Below, piece by piece: positions 8,230 to 17,206 of a DNA stretch of 64,000 nucleotides. The DNA comes from Diaphorobacter nitroreducens (lineage in GTDB: Bacteria > Pseudomonadota > Gammaproteobacteria > Burkholderiales > Burkholderiaceae_C). How positions within the stretch are numbered: the first letter of the stretch is position 1; every line of letters begins with the position of its first letter. Made by a program: the position numbers and the translations under genes. The notes under the pieces were generated by a model that worked only from the letters and a program-made list of their open reading frames with translations, ran no database searches and was not told the DNA's origin. The stretch covers positions 248,001-312,000 of the forward strand of contig RJVL01000004.1 of the NCBI GenBank assembly GCA_003755025.1, written 5' to 3'.

Positions 8230-9351
8230 TCAACGCGCCGCGGCCCTGCGGCGCGTGAAGTTCCACCACGGCAGCACGCGGCTCATGGCCAGCACTTCGC
8301 CGCAGTGCATGGGCGCATAGCCGGGCATGGCAGCCATGCGTCGTTGCCAGGCAGGGGTCTGCAGCAGTTCGCGCAGCGCGCGCGTGGCCGGCTGCTCCAG
8401 TGAAGACTTCAGACAGGCCAGGTGGTAGCGCTCGTACACCAGCGGCACGAAGTCCAGCCCGCGCGCACGCGCCGCCAGCTCGATGCCCATGCCCACGTCG
8501 GCACTGCCGGCGGCGATGGCCTGCGCCAGCGCGGCGTGCGAGGGCTCATCACGGTCGTAGCCCTCGATCTCTGCGGGTTCCAGGCCCGCCTGCGCGAGCA
8601 GGTCGGTCAGCAGCACCCGCGTGCCCGTGCCCAGCGGGCGGTTGACGAAGCGCGCGCCCGTGCGTGCCACGTCCGCCAGCGAGGTCAGGCCCAGCGGGTT
8701 GCCGCGCGCCACGATCAGGCCCTGCGCGCGGCGCGCGAAGCCGATCACCTTGTGCAGCCCCGGCTGCAGCAGGGGGCGGTAGGTCTGCGCGGCCAGGGTA
8801 TCCATGCCCGGCTCTTCCAGCGTGTGAAAGCCGGCGATGGTGCACCGCCCTTCGTTGAGTGCGCGGATCGCGTCCACGCTGCCGGTGAAGCGGATGTCCA
8901 GATGCAGCGCGCCGCCCTGGCCCGCGTGGGCGGGCGCGGTGGCGAACGCACGCAGCACGGACAGCGCATCGTCGTGGCTGGCATACAGCGTGAGCACGTG
9001 GGCATATTCGTCGAACGCCACGGCAAACGCGCGCTCCAGATCGGCGCGCAGCGCCTCGATCTGCGGCGCCAGCCGTGCCTGTGCCTGGCGCTCGGCCCAC
9101 AGCAGCTTGGTGCCGAATTCGCTGAGCTGGGCGGACTGGCCCTTGCCCCAGATGATGAGCTCGCTGCCCAGTTGTTCTTCCCAGCGCTTGAGCGCACCCC
9201 ACACGTGGCGGTACGACAGGTCCAGCGCACGTGCCGCGCCCGAGATGGAGCCCTGCTGCGCCACGGCCTGCAGCATGTCGAGCAGGGGATTGCGGATCAG
9301 CGCGCCGTCCGCGTCGCGGTCGAGCGTGTAGTGGAGTTGGATCCTATGCAC
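8230..9351 (-). CDS. ModE-like HTH regulator fused to a molybdate/tungstate-type binding domain
   Basis: A 373-residue cytoplasmic regulator with two parts. Residues about 1-110 are a winged helix of the ModE N-terminal type (LLDMLQAVAQQGSISGAARALDLSYRHVW). The rest is a periplasmic-binding-protein-like domain related to oxyanion receptors (COG1910 type) without a signal peptide, with the ligand-loop features RPLGTGTR and GSADVGMGIE. It is divergent to tupBCA with only 50 bp between, so it most likely senses tungstate or molybdate and controls that operon. The start at 9351 is GTG. The receptor domain replaces the TOBE domains that ModE uses for sensing. Confidence 0.82.
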   Translation of the reverse strand: MHRIQLHYTLDRDADGALIRNPLLDMLQAVAQQGSISGAARALDLSYRHVWGALKRWEEQLGSELIIWGKGQSAQLSEFGTKLLWAERQAQARLAPQIEALRADLERAFAVAFDEYAHVLTLYASHDDALSVLRAFATAPAHAGQGGALHLDIRFTGSVDAIRALNEGRCTIAGFHTLEEPGMDTLAAQTYRPLLQPGLHKVIGFARRAQGLIVARGNPLGLTSLADVARTGARFVNRPLGTGTRVLLTDLLAQAGLEPAEIEGYDRDEPSHAALAQAIAAGSADVGMGIELAARARGLDFVPLVYERYHLACLKSSLEQPATRALRELLQTPAWQRRMAAMPGYAPMHCGEVLAMSRVLPWWNFTRRRAAAR

Positions 9352-9360
9352 AAGTTTTCA

Positions 9361-9392
9361 TATCGCCGGGTATTGGATTGCTGCATACGATA
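9361..9392. promoter_or_regulatory. Candidate operator between the hybrid regulator and tupB
   Basis: TATCG at 9361-9365 and CGATA at 9388-9392 form an inverted repeat spaced 22 bp. ATCG/CGAT outer ends about 30 bp apart resemble the layout of ModE sites, but the inner TATATA parts are missing. It occupies most of the 50-bp divergent gap. Confidence 0.45.
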
Positions 9393-9401
9393 GCCCAACC
9401 C

Positions 9402-10139
9402 ATGTCCACAATGACCCAGAGCGTCGCCACGGCGCTGCACCTCATCACCTCCGCCGATGCCGCCTTGTGGACCATCGTCGTGCGTTCGCTCGCCGTGAGT
9501 GCCACGGCCTGCCTGCTCGCCTGCGGCGCGGGCGTGGTGCTGGGGGCATGGCTGGGCGTGGCGCGCTTTGCCGGGCGCGACGCGGTGCTCGCGGTGCTCA
9601 ATACCCTGCTGGCCGTGCCCTCGGTGGTGGTGGGCCTGGGCGTGTACCTGCTGCTGTCGCGCACCGGCCCGCTGGGCAGCCTGGGCTGGCTGTTTTCTTT
9701 CAAGGCGATGGTGCTGGCGCAGGCGCTGCTGGTGTTGCCCGTGGTCACCGCGCTTACGCGCCAGGTGGTCGAGGACGTGGACCGCCTGCATGGAGAGCAG
9801 TTGCGCTCGCTGGGCGCCGGCACCCTGTTGCGTGCCCTGTTGGTGGCCTGGGACGAGCGCTATGCGCTGCTCACGGTGCTGATCGCCGCATTCGGCCGCG
9901 CCATCTCGGAGGTGGGCGCGGTGATGATCGTGGGCGGCAACATCGACGGCTTTACGCGCGTCATGACCACCGCCATCGCGCTGGAGACCAGCAAGGGCGA
10001 CCTGCCGCTCGCGCTGGCGCTGGGCCTCGTGCTGCTGGGCGTCGTGTTGTTGCTCAACGTGGGCATTGCGCTGCTGCGCCGCTGGCGTGAACGCGTGGAT
10101 GGTGCCGCCGTGGGCGGCCTGGCCGGGGTGGGGGCATGA
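9402..10139 (+). CDS. tupB: Tungstate-type ABC importer permease (TupB)
   Basis: A 245-residue inner-membrane permease with five to six hydrophobic segments. The ABC-docking loop is visible as EQLRSLGAGTLLRALLVAWDER, followed by AAFGRAISEVGAVMIVGGN, which is characteristic of the TupB/WtpB/ModB group. TupB passes tungstate from TupA across the membrane. The open frame extends upstream, but the ATG at 9402 gives the standard length. It overlaps tupC by an ATGA, so the subunits are coupled. The assignment as tungstate rather than molybdate rests mainly on the TupA partner. Confidence 0.83.
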   Translation: MSTMTQSVATALHLITSADAALWTIVVRSLAVSATACLLACGAGVVLGAWLGVARFAGRDAVLAVLNTLLAVPSVVVGLGVYLLLSRTGPLGSLGWLFSFKAMVLAQALLVLPVVTALTRQVVEDVDRLHGEQLRSLGAGTLLRALLVAWDERYALLTVLIAAFGRAISEVGAVMIVGGNIDGFTRVMTTAIALETSKGDLPLALALGLVLLGVVLLLNVGIALLRRWRERVDGAAVGGLAGVGA

Positions 10140-10912
10140 GCGCGCTGCCGTCACCTGTCGTCCCCGGGGAGGAGAGCCCGGGCGACGTTTGCACCATCGA
10201 GCCGCCGTTGTTTGCACTGCGCGAGCTGTCCGTGCGCTACGGCGCGGTGCAGGCGCTGGCCGGCATCAATCTGCGTGTGATGCCCGGCGAGCGCGTGGCT
10301 CTGGTGGGTGCCAACGGCAGTGGCAAGAGCACGCTGCTGCGCGCATTGCACGGCCTGGTGCGCCCCAGCGCGGGACAGCTGCGCCGCGACGGCGCGCGGC
10401 GCGTGGCCATGGTGTTCCAGCGGCCTTTCGTGTTGCGCACCAGCGCGCTGAACAACGTGGCGCTGGCATTGTGGCTGCGCCGGGTGCGCTGGCAGGAGGC
10501 CTGCGCCCAGGCCGCCGTGGCGCTGCACCGCGTGGGGCTGCAGGACATCGCGCGGCAGAACGCGCGCACCTTGTCCGGCGGGCAGCAGCAGCGGTTGGCA
10601 TTTGCGCGCGCCTGGGCCCTGCGGCCCGACGTGCTGCTGCTGGACGAGCCCACCGCCAGCCTGGACCCGCATGCCAAGCGCGAGATCGAATCGCTGATGG
10701 CCGACTTCGCCGCCAGCCACGGCAGCGCTGGCCCCGATCAGCCGGTGACCATGCTGTTCAGCAGCCACAACCTGGGACAGGTCAAGCGCCTGGCCAGCCG
10801 TGTGCTCTACCTGGAGCACGGGCGCGTGCTGGCGGACCTGCCCGTGCACGATTTTTTCAACGGCCCCCTGCCCGAGGCCGCCCGTCTGTTCGTCAAAGGA
10901 GAAATGGCATGA
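10136..10912 (+). CDS. tupC: Tungstate-type ABC importer ATP-binding protein (TupC)
   Basis: A 258-residue ATPase on the cytoplasmic face that powers TupB. Walker A GANGSGKST, the Q-loop MVFQRPFVLR, signature LSGGQQQR, Walker B VLLLDEP and the switch His in SSHNLGQ are all intact. The protein begins with a roughly 20-residue extension before the ABC core, and it lacks the C-terminal TOBE domain seen in ModC at 12722-13810. It overlaps tupB by 4 bp and tupA by 4 bp. Confidence 0.85.
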   Translation: MSALPSPVVPGEESPGDVCTIEPPLFALRELSVRYGAVQALAGINLRVMPGERVALVGANGSGKSTLLRALHGLVRPSAGQLRRDGARRVAMVFQRPFVLRTSALNNVALALWLRRVRWQEACAQAAVALHRVGLQDIARQNARTLSGGQQQRLAFARAWALRPDVLLLDEPTASLDPHAKREIESLMADFAASHGSAGPDQPVTMLFSSHNLGQVKRLASRVLYLEHGRVLADLPVHDFFNGPLPEAARLFVKGEMA

Positions 10913-11733
10913 AGAGTTACAAGCGTTTTTGGCCCCTGGCGCTTACCCAGACTGCGGTAGCAGCTATTGCTTTGGTAGCTTATGGCAGCGCTGCGGCACA
11001 GGCCATCACGATGGCGTCGACCACCTCGACCGAGCAGTCGGGCCTGTTCACCCACCTGCTGCCGGCCTTCAAGCAGGCCACCGGTATCGACGTGAAGGTG
11101 GTGGCGGTGGGCACCGGCCAGGCGCTGGACATGGCGCGCCGCGGCGACGCCGACGTGCTGTTCGTGCACGACCAGGTGGCCGAGGAGAAGTTCGTGGCCG
11201 ACGGCTGGGGCGTGAAGCGCTACCCGGTCATGTACAACGACTTCATCCTCGTGGGTGGCAAGGCGGATGCTGCTGGCACCAAGGGCAACGACATCGCCGC
11301 CGCACTCAAGAAGATCGCCGCGGCCAACGCGGAGTTCATCTCGCGCGGTGACAAGAGCGGCACCCATGCAGCCGAGCTGCGTTACTGGAAGATCGCCACC
11401 GAGGGCGTGAAGGGCAGCGGCTACAAGGAATGCGGGTGCGGCATGGGCCCGGCGCTGAACATCGCGGCCTCCAGCGGTGCGTACGCGCTGACGGACCGAG
11501 GCACCTGGCTCAACTTCAAGAACCGCGACAACCTCGCGGTGCTGGTGGAAGGCGACAAGCACCTGTTCAACCAGTATGGCGTGATGGTGGTGAACCCCGC
11601 CAAGCACCCGCATGTGAAGCAGGCTGAGGCGCAGAAGTTCGTGGACTGGGTGGTCTCGCCCGCGGGCCAGAGCGCCATCGCCGGCTACAAGATCAACGGC
11701 GAGCAGCTGTTCTTCCCCAACGCCAACCCGTAA
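10909..11733 (+). CDS. tupA: Tungstate-binding periplasmic protein (TupA)
   Basis: A 274-residue periplasmic receptor. The mature part opens with ITMASTTSTEQSGLF, the TTTS-type oxyanion loop of TupA, and also has RGDKSGTHAAE and the C-terminal QYGVMVVNP block. Known TupA proteins bind tungstate with very high affinity and prefer it over molybdate. The ATG at 10909 overlaps the tupC stop, with an AGGAG upstream. Its signal peptide (residues about 6-24) is encoded by a copy of the dispersed repeat, an unusual origin for a secretion signal. A ModA-like lipoprotein gene follows after 9 bp. Confidence 0.87.
   Translation: MKSYKRFWPLALTQTAVAAIALVAYGSAAAQAITMASTTSTEQSGLFTHLLPAFKQATGIDVKVVAVGTGQALDMARRGDADVLFVHDQVAEEKFVADGWGVKRYPVMYNDFILVGGKADAAGTKGNDIAAALKKIAAANAEFISRGDKSGTHAAELRYWKIATEGVKGSGYKECGCGMGPALNIAASSGAYALTDRGTWLNFKNRDNLAVLVEGDKHLFNQYGVMVVNPAKHPHVKQAEAQKFVDWVVSPAGQSAIAGYKINGEQLFFPNANP
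10923..10980 (-). repeat. Dispersed structured repeat, copy 3, coding for the TupA signal peptide
   Basis: Read on the minus strand: AGCTACCAAAGCAATAGCTG, then CTACCGC, a loop, GGTAAGCGCCAGGGGCC and AAAAACG, the same order as the intergenic copies. On the plus strand it is read in frame as part of the hydrophobic signal peptide. Confidence 0.65.
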
Positions 11734-11742
11734 GGCCATGCC

Positions 11743-12597
11743 ATGGACCGCCGTTCCTTGCTCCGTGTGGCCGGCGTGGCCGCAATGGCTGCCGTGTTGA
11801 GCGGTTGTGCCCAGCCTGGCGGCACGGCAATGGGTGCAAGCACGCCGTCCGCGGGCATGGGCGCGGCCACGAACGTGACCGTCTATGCCGCCGGCAGCCT
11901 GCGCGAGGCCTTCACCGAGATTGCGCGTGAGCACGAGGTGCGCACGGGCCAGAAGGCGGCATTGACCTTCGGAGCGTCCGGCCTGCTGCGCGAGCGCATC
12001 GAGTCCGGCGAGCCGGCCATGGTATTCGCCTCGGCCGATACCGAGCACCCGCAGCGCCTGGCGCGCGCGGGCGATTGGGGCGCGCCGCAGGTGTTCACCC
12101 GCAATGCCCTGTGTGCACTGGCTGCGCCCGGCGTGCCGGTGACCACGGCCAACCTGCTGGACACGCTGCTGGGCGCCGACATGCGGCTGGGCACCTCCAC
12201 GCCCCAGTCGGACCCGTCGGGCGACTATGCCTGGGAGCTGTTTCGCCGGGCAGAGCAGGTACGCCCCGGCGCCTTTGCGCGGCTGGAGGCCAAGGCGCTG
12301 CAACTGACCGGCGGGCCCACCTCGCCCAAGGCGCCACCCGGTCGCGGCACTTATGCCTGGGTCATGGCCGAGGGGCGGGCGGACGTGTTTCTGACCTACT
12401 GCACCAACGCCGTTTCTGCCCAGCGCGAAGTGCCGGCGCTGCAGGTGGTGCAGGTGCCGCCAGAGCTGCAGGTGGCTGCGGCTTATGGGCTCACGGTGCG
12501 TCGCGGTGCGCCCCAGGCCGCGCTGGACTTTGCCCAAACCCTGATGGCCGAACCCGCGCAGCGCGTGCTGCGGCGCCTGGGATTTGCCGCGCCCTGA
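11743..12597 (+). CDS. ModA-like substrate-binding lipoprotein without its own permease
   Basis: A 284-residue oxyanion receptor of the ModA family. The N-terminus has a lipobox (VLSGC, Cys about residue 22) and a Gly/Ser-rich tether, so it should be lipid-anchored rather than free in the periplasm. Mature motifs are VYAAGSLREAF and FGASGLLRERIESG, which match the ModA oxyanion pocket. It lies 9 bp after tupA in the same operon, so TupBC is the likely partner and the operon may serve two ligands. Compared with ModA at 14582-15343 it is clearly divergent. Binding of another oxyanion is possible. Confidence 0.75.
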   Translation: MDRRSLLRVAGVAAMAAVLSGCAQPGGTAMGASTPSAGMGAATNVTVYAAGSLREAFTEIAREHEVRTGQKAALTFGASGLLRERIESGEPAMVFASADTEHPQRLARAGDWGAPQVFTRNALCALAAPGVPVTTANLLDTLLGADMRLGTSTPQSDPSGDYAWELFRRAEQVRPGAFARLEAKALQLTGGPTSPKAPPGRGTYAWVMAEGRADVFLTYCTNAVSAQREVPALQVVQVPPELQVAAAYGLTVRRGAPQAALDFAQTLMAEPAQRVLRRLGFAAP

Positions 12598-12721
12598 GCG
12601 GCGCGCGGCACGGCTTCACCATCGCGGGCGTTGAACTTGGCGATGGGTGGGCGCACCTGCGTGTCGCGGCATGGCTGGCCCAGATGACGTGTAGCGCCGT
12701 GCGTCCGCAGGAGTGATCGCC

Positions 12722-13810
12722 TCAGTCCACCAGCGCCACGCCCTTGACCTGCGCAAACACCTCATCGCCCACGGCCAGCGCCAGCGTGCGGCAAGAGCGC
12801 AGCGTGACGCGCGCCAGCAGCGTGGTGCCCGCCACGTCCAGCGCCACCAGCACCTGGCCGGGGCCGCCGTCGGCCAACTGCGTGATGCGCGCGGGCAGCA
12901 GGTTCAGGATGCTGCTGTCCGCCGCGCGTGTGCGCGCCAGGCTCACGTCGCGCGCCAGCACGCGCAGACGCACGCTCTCGCCCACGGCGCGCGGGCGGCC
13001 GCTGGCCAACTGAATCTGCCCGCTGTCGATGGCCACGGTCAGCAACTGGTCGTGCGCATCGTGCGCCAGCACGCGGCCCTGCACCAGCGCGGCGGCGGCG
13101 TCGCCGTGCGCCAGGGGCAGGTCCAGCCGCGCCATCAGCTCGGCCGTGGGGCCCTGGGCCGTGACGCGGCCGGCCCGCAGCAGCACCAGGTGGGAGGCCA
13201 GCCGGGCCACCTCGTCGCTCGAGTGGCTCACGTAGAGCACGGGAATGTCCAGGCTGCGCTGCAGGCGCTCCAGGTAGGGCATGACCTCGGCCTTGCGCGC
13301 GGCATCCAGTGCAGCCAGGGGCTCGTCCATCAGCAGCACGCGCGGGCTGGTGGCGAGAGCCCGCGCAATCGCCACGCGCTGGCGCTCGCCGCCCGAGAGG
13401 GTGTGGGGCATGCGCTGCAGCAGCGCGCCCAGGCCCAGCAGTTCCACCGCCTGCTCCAGCGACACGCGGCGGCGTGCGGGCGGCTGGCGGCGCAGGCCGT
13501 ACTCCATGTTGCGGCGCACGTCCAGGTGCGCGAACAGGCTGGCCTCCTGGAACACATAGCCCAGCGCGCGCTGGTGCGTGGGGCGCCACTGGCCGGTGGC
13601 GTCGTCCTGCCAGACTTCGCCGTTGACCTGTACGCTGCCGCGCGCGCGCTCCAGCCCCGCCAGCGCGCGCAGGCAGGTGGTCTTGCCGCAGCCCGAGGGG
13701 CCGAACAGCGCCGTCACGCCATGGCCCGGCAGCGCCAGCTGCACGTCTAGCGTGAAGTCCGGCCGCGCCAAAGACAGCCGGGCGTGAATGCCGTTCATTG
13801 CGCCCGTCAT
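12722..13810 (-). CDS. modC: Molybdate ABC importer ATP-binding protein (ModC)
   Basis: A 362-residue ATPase of the high-affinity molybdate importer. Walker A is [10 protein letters not shown], the signature [15 protein letters not shown] and Walker [13 protein letters not shown]; the last 130 or so residues form the regulatory TOBE/Mop domain found in ModC, with [20 protein letters not shown] inside it. The ATG at 13810 overlaps the modB stop (ATGA), which decides between it and a second ATG at 13798. It is the last gene of the modA-modB-modC unit. The gene is convergent with the lipoprotein gene at 11743. Confidence 0.9.
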   Translation of the reverse strand: MTGAMNGIHARLSLARPDFTLDVQLALPGHGVTALFGPSGCGKTTCLRALAGLERARGSVQVNGEVWQDDATGQWRPTHQRALGYVFQEASLFAHLDVRRNMEYGLRRQPPARRRVSLEQAVELLGLGALLQRMPHTLSGGERQRVAIARALATSPRVLLMDEPLAALDAARKAEVMPYLERLQRSLDIPVLYVSHSSDEVARLASHLVLLRAGRVTAQGPTAELMARLDLPLAHGDAAAALVQGRVLAHDAHDQLLTVAIDSGQIQLASGRPRAVGESVRLRVLARDVSLARTRAADSSILNLLPARITQLADGGPGQVLVALDVAGTTLLARVTLRSCRTLALAVGDEVFAQVKGVALVD

Positions 13811-14490
13811 CGCCCCCCCCTGGGCTGCAGCCAGTGCAGCAGCATGAGCACGATGAACGAGAACGCCACCATGCCGCCGGCGAGCCAGTGCGCTTGGGCG
13901 TACTCCAGGGCTTCAACATGGTCGTAGATCTGCACCGACACCACGCGCGTCACGCCGGGGATGTTGCCGCCCAGCATGAGCACCACGCCGAATTCGCCCA
14001 CCGTGTGCGCAAAGCTCAGGATGGCGGCCGTCACGAAACCGGGGCGCGCCAAGGGCAGGGCGACACTGAAGAACCGGTCCAGCGGGCTGGCGCCCAGCGT
14101 GGCCGCCACCTCCAGCGGTCGGCGGCCCAGCGCTTCGAAGGCGCGCTGCAGCGGCTGCACGGCGAACGGCAGCGAATACACGAGGGAGCCGACGACCAGC
14201 CCCGGGAAGGTGAACGGCAGCCGTCCCAGGCCCAGCGCCTCGGTCAGCTGCCCGATGGCGCCGCCTGGCCCCATGCTCACCAGCAGATAGAAGCCGATCA
14301 CCGTGGGCGGCAGTACCAGCGGCAGCGCCACCACGGCCCCCACGGGGCCGCGCCAGCGCGAGCGCGTGTGGGCCAGCCACCAGGCCAGCGGCGTGCACAG
14401 CACCAGCAGCAGCACGGTGGTGACGCTGGCCAGCTGCAGCGTGAGCCAGATGGCGGCCCAGTCGTCAGGGCCGATCAGGGGTGTGTTCAA
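13807..14490 (-). CDS. modB: Molybdate ABC importer permease (ModB)
   Basis: A 227-residue inner-membrane permease with about five helices. The coupling loop reads [21 protein letters not shown], followed by [21 protein letters not shown], both typical of ModB. The start is a TTG at 14490 giving [11 protein letters not shown]; no in-frame ATG lies at a suitable position, and a dispersed repeat copy lies immediately upstream. It overlaps modC by 4 bp and is separated from modA by 91 bp. Confidence 0.87.
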   Translation of the reverse strand: MNTPLIGPDDWAAIWLTLQLASVTTVLLLVLCTPLAWWLAHTRSRWRGPVGAVVALPLVLPPTVIGFYLLVSMGPGGAIGQLTEALGLGRLPFTFPGLVVGSLVYSLPFAVQPLQRAFEALGRRPLEVAATLGASPLDRFFSVALPLARPGFVTAAILSFAHTVGEFGVVLMLGGNIPGVTRVVSVQIYDHVEALEYAQAHWLAGGMVAFSFIVLMLLHWLQPRGGR

Positions 14491-14530
14491 TGCTATGAAA
14501 ACAAGAGCTGTTGGCGCTTGATTTATCTGG
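14491..14530 (+). repeat. Dispersed structured repeat, copy 4 (between modA and modB)
   Basis: TGCTATGAAAACAAGAGCTG then TTGGCGCTTGATT, the conserved head and core; the second half is degenerate. It lies inside the modABC transcript, directly next to the TTG start of modB. Confidence 0.65.
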
Positions 14531-14581
14531 TTTGTCAGTCGGATTGGCTGGGGAACGCCCCGCCATCATGCGCAAGGCGCT

Positions 14582-15377
<796 letters not shown>

Positions 15378-15402
15378 GAAGTATAGCTACCCACCCGCGC
15401 AT

Positions 15403-15423
15403 GCCGTTTGCCGTTTGCCGTTT
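15403..15423 (+). repeat. Three tandem copies of GCCGTTT before modE
   Basis: A perfect 7-bp unit repeated three times, followed by a partial GC. It lies in the 5' leader of modE, and unit loss or gain would shift the distance to the start codon but not the coding frame. Confidence 0.8.
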
Positions 15424-15476
15424 GCAACATGCCGCGTGCGCCCCAAGCGCCTTGTCGCCCGTGCGCGCAAGGCGGC

Positions 15477-16262
15477 ATGATCGCGCCCATGCAGCATTCC
15501 GTATCGTTCCTCGACGCCCTTGGCCATGGCATGGCCGACAAGCGCATCGACATCCTGCGCCAGATCGGGCAGGGCGGCTCCATCTCCCAGGCTGCGCGTG
15601 CCGTGGGCGTCAGTTACAAGGCCGCGTGGCAGGCGCTGGATACGCTGACCAACCTGGCCGGCGCACCGTTGGTGGAGCGCGTGGTGGGCGGCGTGGGCGG
15701 CGGCGGCGCGCGCCTCACGCCCGCGGGGCGGCAGTTGCTGGAGGCGGCCGATGCGATGCGGCAGGTACGCGCCACGGTGCTGGCCGGGGTGGGCGAGGGC
15801 GGCGGCGTACAGGCGGTCGCCGCGCGGCTGGCGGTGCGCACCAGCATGCGCAACCAATGGCCCTGCATCGTGCAAGGCATGCAGGCGTGTGGGCAGATCG
15901 TGCGCGTGCATCTGCGTGGGGCGGGCGACGCGGCGCAGCTGCAGGTGTTTTCGCGCATCACGCGCGAGAGCGCCGAGCTGCTGGGCCTGCGCCCGGGCGT
16001 GCCCGTGCAGGCGCTGTGCAAGGCCACGGCCGTGCGTGTGCTGGCTGCGGCACGCGCGCCTGCGCCGGGTGCCGCCAATCAGTGGGCCGCGCGGGCCGCG
16101 CGCGTGTCGCGCGGCGAGTTGGGAGACGAGGTCGCGGCGCAGTTGGAGGCGGGCATGCAGATGGTGGGATTCGCTGCCGCGGGATCGGGGCTGCGCGTGC
16201 GCTCGCGTGTCGTCATGGTGGCCGAGGAGTCGGCCATCGTGATCGCCGCCGAGAGCGCATGA
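15477..16262 (+). CDS. modE: Molybdate-responsive transcription regulator ModE
   Basis: A 261-residue cytoplasmic regulator, the normal ModE length. The N-terminal winged helix contains IDILRQIGQGGSISQAARAV and VSYKAAWQALDTL; residues about 125-255 form two TOBE-like ligand domains with SMRNQWPCIVQ. Molybdate-bound ModE represses mod genes and activates molybdoenzyme genes in studied species. The frame is open to 15408, but the ATG at 15477 has AAGG at proper distance; 15489 is an alternative. It is divergent to modA with a ModE-type palindrome between. Its winged helix is related to that of the regulator at 8230-9351. Confidence 0.87.
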   Translation: MIAPMQHSVSFLDALGHGMADKRIDILRQIGQGGSISQAARAVGVSYKAAWQALDTLTNLAGAPLVERVVGGVGGGGARLTPAGRQLLEAADAMRQVRATVLAGVGEGGGVQAVAARLAVRTSMRNQWPCIVQGMQACGQIVRVHLRGAGDAAQLQVFSRITRESAELLGLRPGVPVQALCKATAVRVLAAARAPAPGAANQWAARAARVSRGELGDEVAAQLEAGMQMVGFAAAGSGLRVRSRVVMVAEESAIVIAAESA

Positions 16263-16308
16263 ATGACCCGCAAGGCCCCGTGTTGGCCGGGGGCATGAAG
16301 CGTTCGTA

Positions 16309-16333
16309 CGTAGGCGTTTATACATAGGCATTT
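16309..16333 (+). promoter_or_regulatory. Direct repeat upstream of the HAAT importer operon
   Basis: CGTAGGCGTTT and CATAGGCATTT, two 11-bp copies with two G/A differences, start 14 bp apart. They lie 66 bp before the GTG of the first gene and could be regulator half-sites. Confidence 0.3.
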
Positions 16334-16398
16334 CTCCCAGTTATGGCGCACGGGGTGGCACTTTAGGATGCGGTGCAACATAAACATGGAGACGGTCT

Positions 16399-17205
16399 GT
16401 GTCGCGCACCCCGCGCGGCACGTGCCTGATGACAATGAGCGACGTCATACTGCAAACATCCCGCCTCACCAAGGAATTCAAGGGCTTCACCGCGGTCAGC
16501 GATGTGAATCTGAGCGTGCGCCGCGGGTCCATCCACGCATTGATCGGCCCCAACGGCGCAGGCAAGACCACCTGCTTCAACCTGCTGACCAAATTCCTGG
16601 AGCCCACGTCGGGCACCATCCATTTCAACGGCCACGACATCACGCGTGAGCATCCGGCGCAGATCGCGCGGCGCGGCGTGATTCGCTCGTTCCAGATCTC
16701 GGCGGTGTTCCCTCACCTCACGCTGATGGAGAACGTGCGCCTGGGCCTGCAGCGCAAGCTGGGCACGAGCTATCACTTCTGGCGCAGCGAGCGCAGCCTC
16801 AGCCAGCTCAACGACCGTGCGGTGCAACTGCTGACCGAGGTCGGCCTGCAGGAGTTGGCCGACGAGGTCACGGTGAACCTGCCCTATGGCCGCAAGCGTG
16901 CGCTGGAGATCGCCACCACGCTGGCCATGGAGCCCGAACTGATGCTGCTGGACGAGCCCACGCAGGGCATGGGCCACGAGGACGTGGACCGCGTCACGCA
17001 GCTCATCAAGAAGGTGTCTGCGGGCCGCACCATCCTCATGGTGGAGCACAACATGAAGGTCATCTCGACCATCGCCGACCGCATCACGGTGCTGCAGCGC
17101 GGCGCCGTCCTGGCCGAAGGGCCCTACGAAGAAGTCTCAAAGAATCCGCAAGTCATGGAAGCGTACATGGGCACGACCGACGGCCAACTGCAGGGGGCGC
17201 ACTGA
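16399..17205 (+). CDS. HAAT-family ABC importer ATP-binding protein (LivG type)
   Basis: A 268-residue ATPase of a branched-chain-amino-acid-type importer. Walker A is GPNGAGKTT, the Q-loop region RGVIRSFQISAVFPHLTLMENV, Walker B LMLLDEPTQGM, and the switch His in MVEHNM. The signature LPYGRKRALEIA is the degenerate form usual for LivG. The GTG at 16399 has a GGAGA 6 bp upstream; ATGs at 16429 and 16435 are alternatives and give the more usual N-terminus MSDVIL. It is the first gene of a six-gene operon and ends 1 bp before the second ATPase gene. Confidence 0.85.
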   Translation: MSRTPRGTCLMTMSDVILQTSRLTKEFKGFTAVSDVNLSVRRGSIHALIGPNGAGKTTCFNLLTKFLEPTSGTIHFNGHDITREHPAQIARRGVIRSFQISAVFPHLTLMENVRLGLQRKLGTSYHFWRSERSLSQLNDRAVQLLTEVGLQELADEVTVNLPYGRKRALEIATTLAMEPELMLLDEPTQGMGHEDVDRVTQLIKKVSAGRTILMVEHNMKVISTIADRITVLQRGAVLAEGPYEEVSKNPQVMEAYMGTTDGQLQGAH

Positions 17206-17206
17206 C

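Noticed and set aside
15408-15476. Longer N-terminus for ModE from 15408
   Set aside because: It would be encoded partly by the GCCGTTT repeats and exceeds the usual length; 15477 has a better ribosome-binding site.
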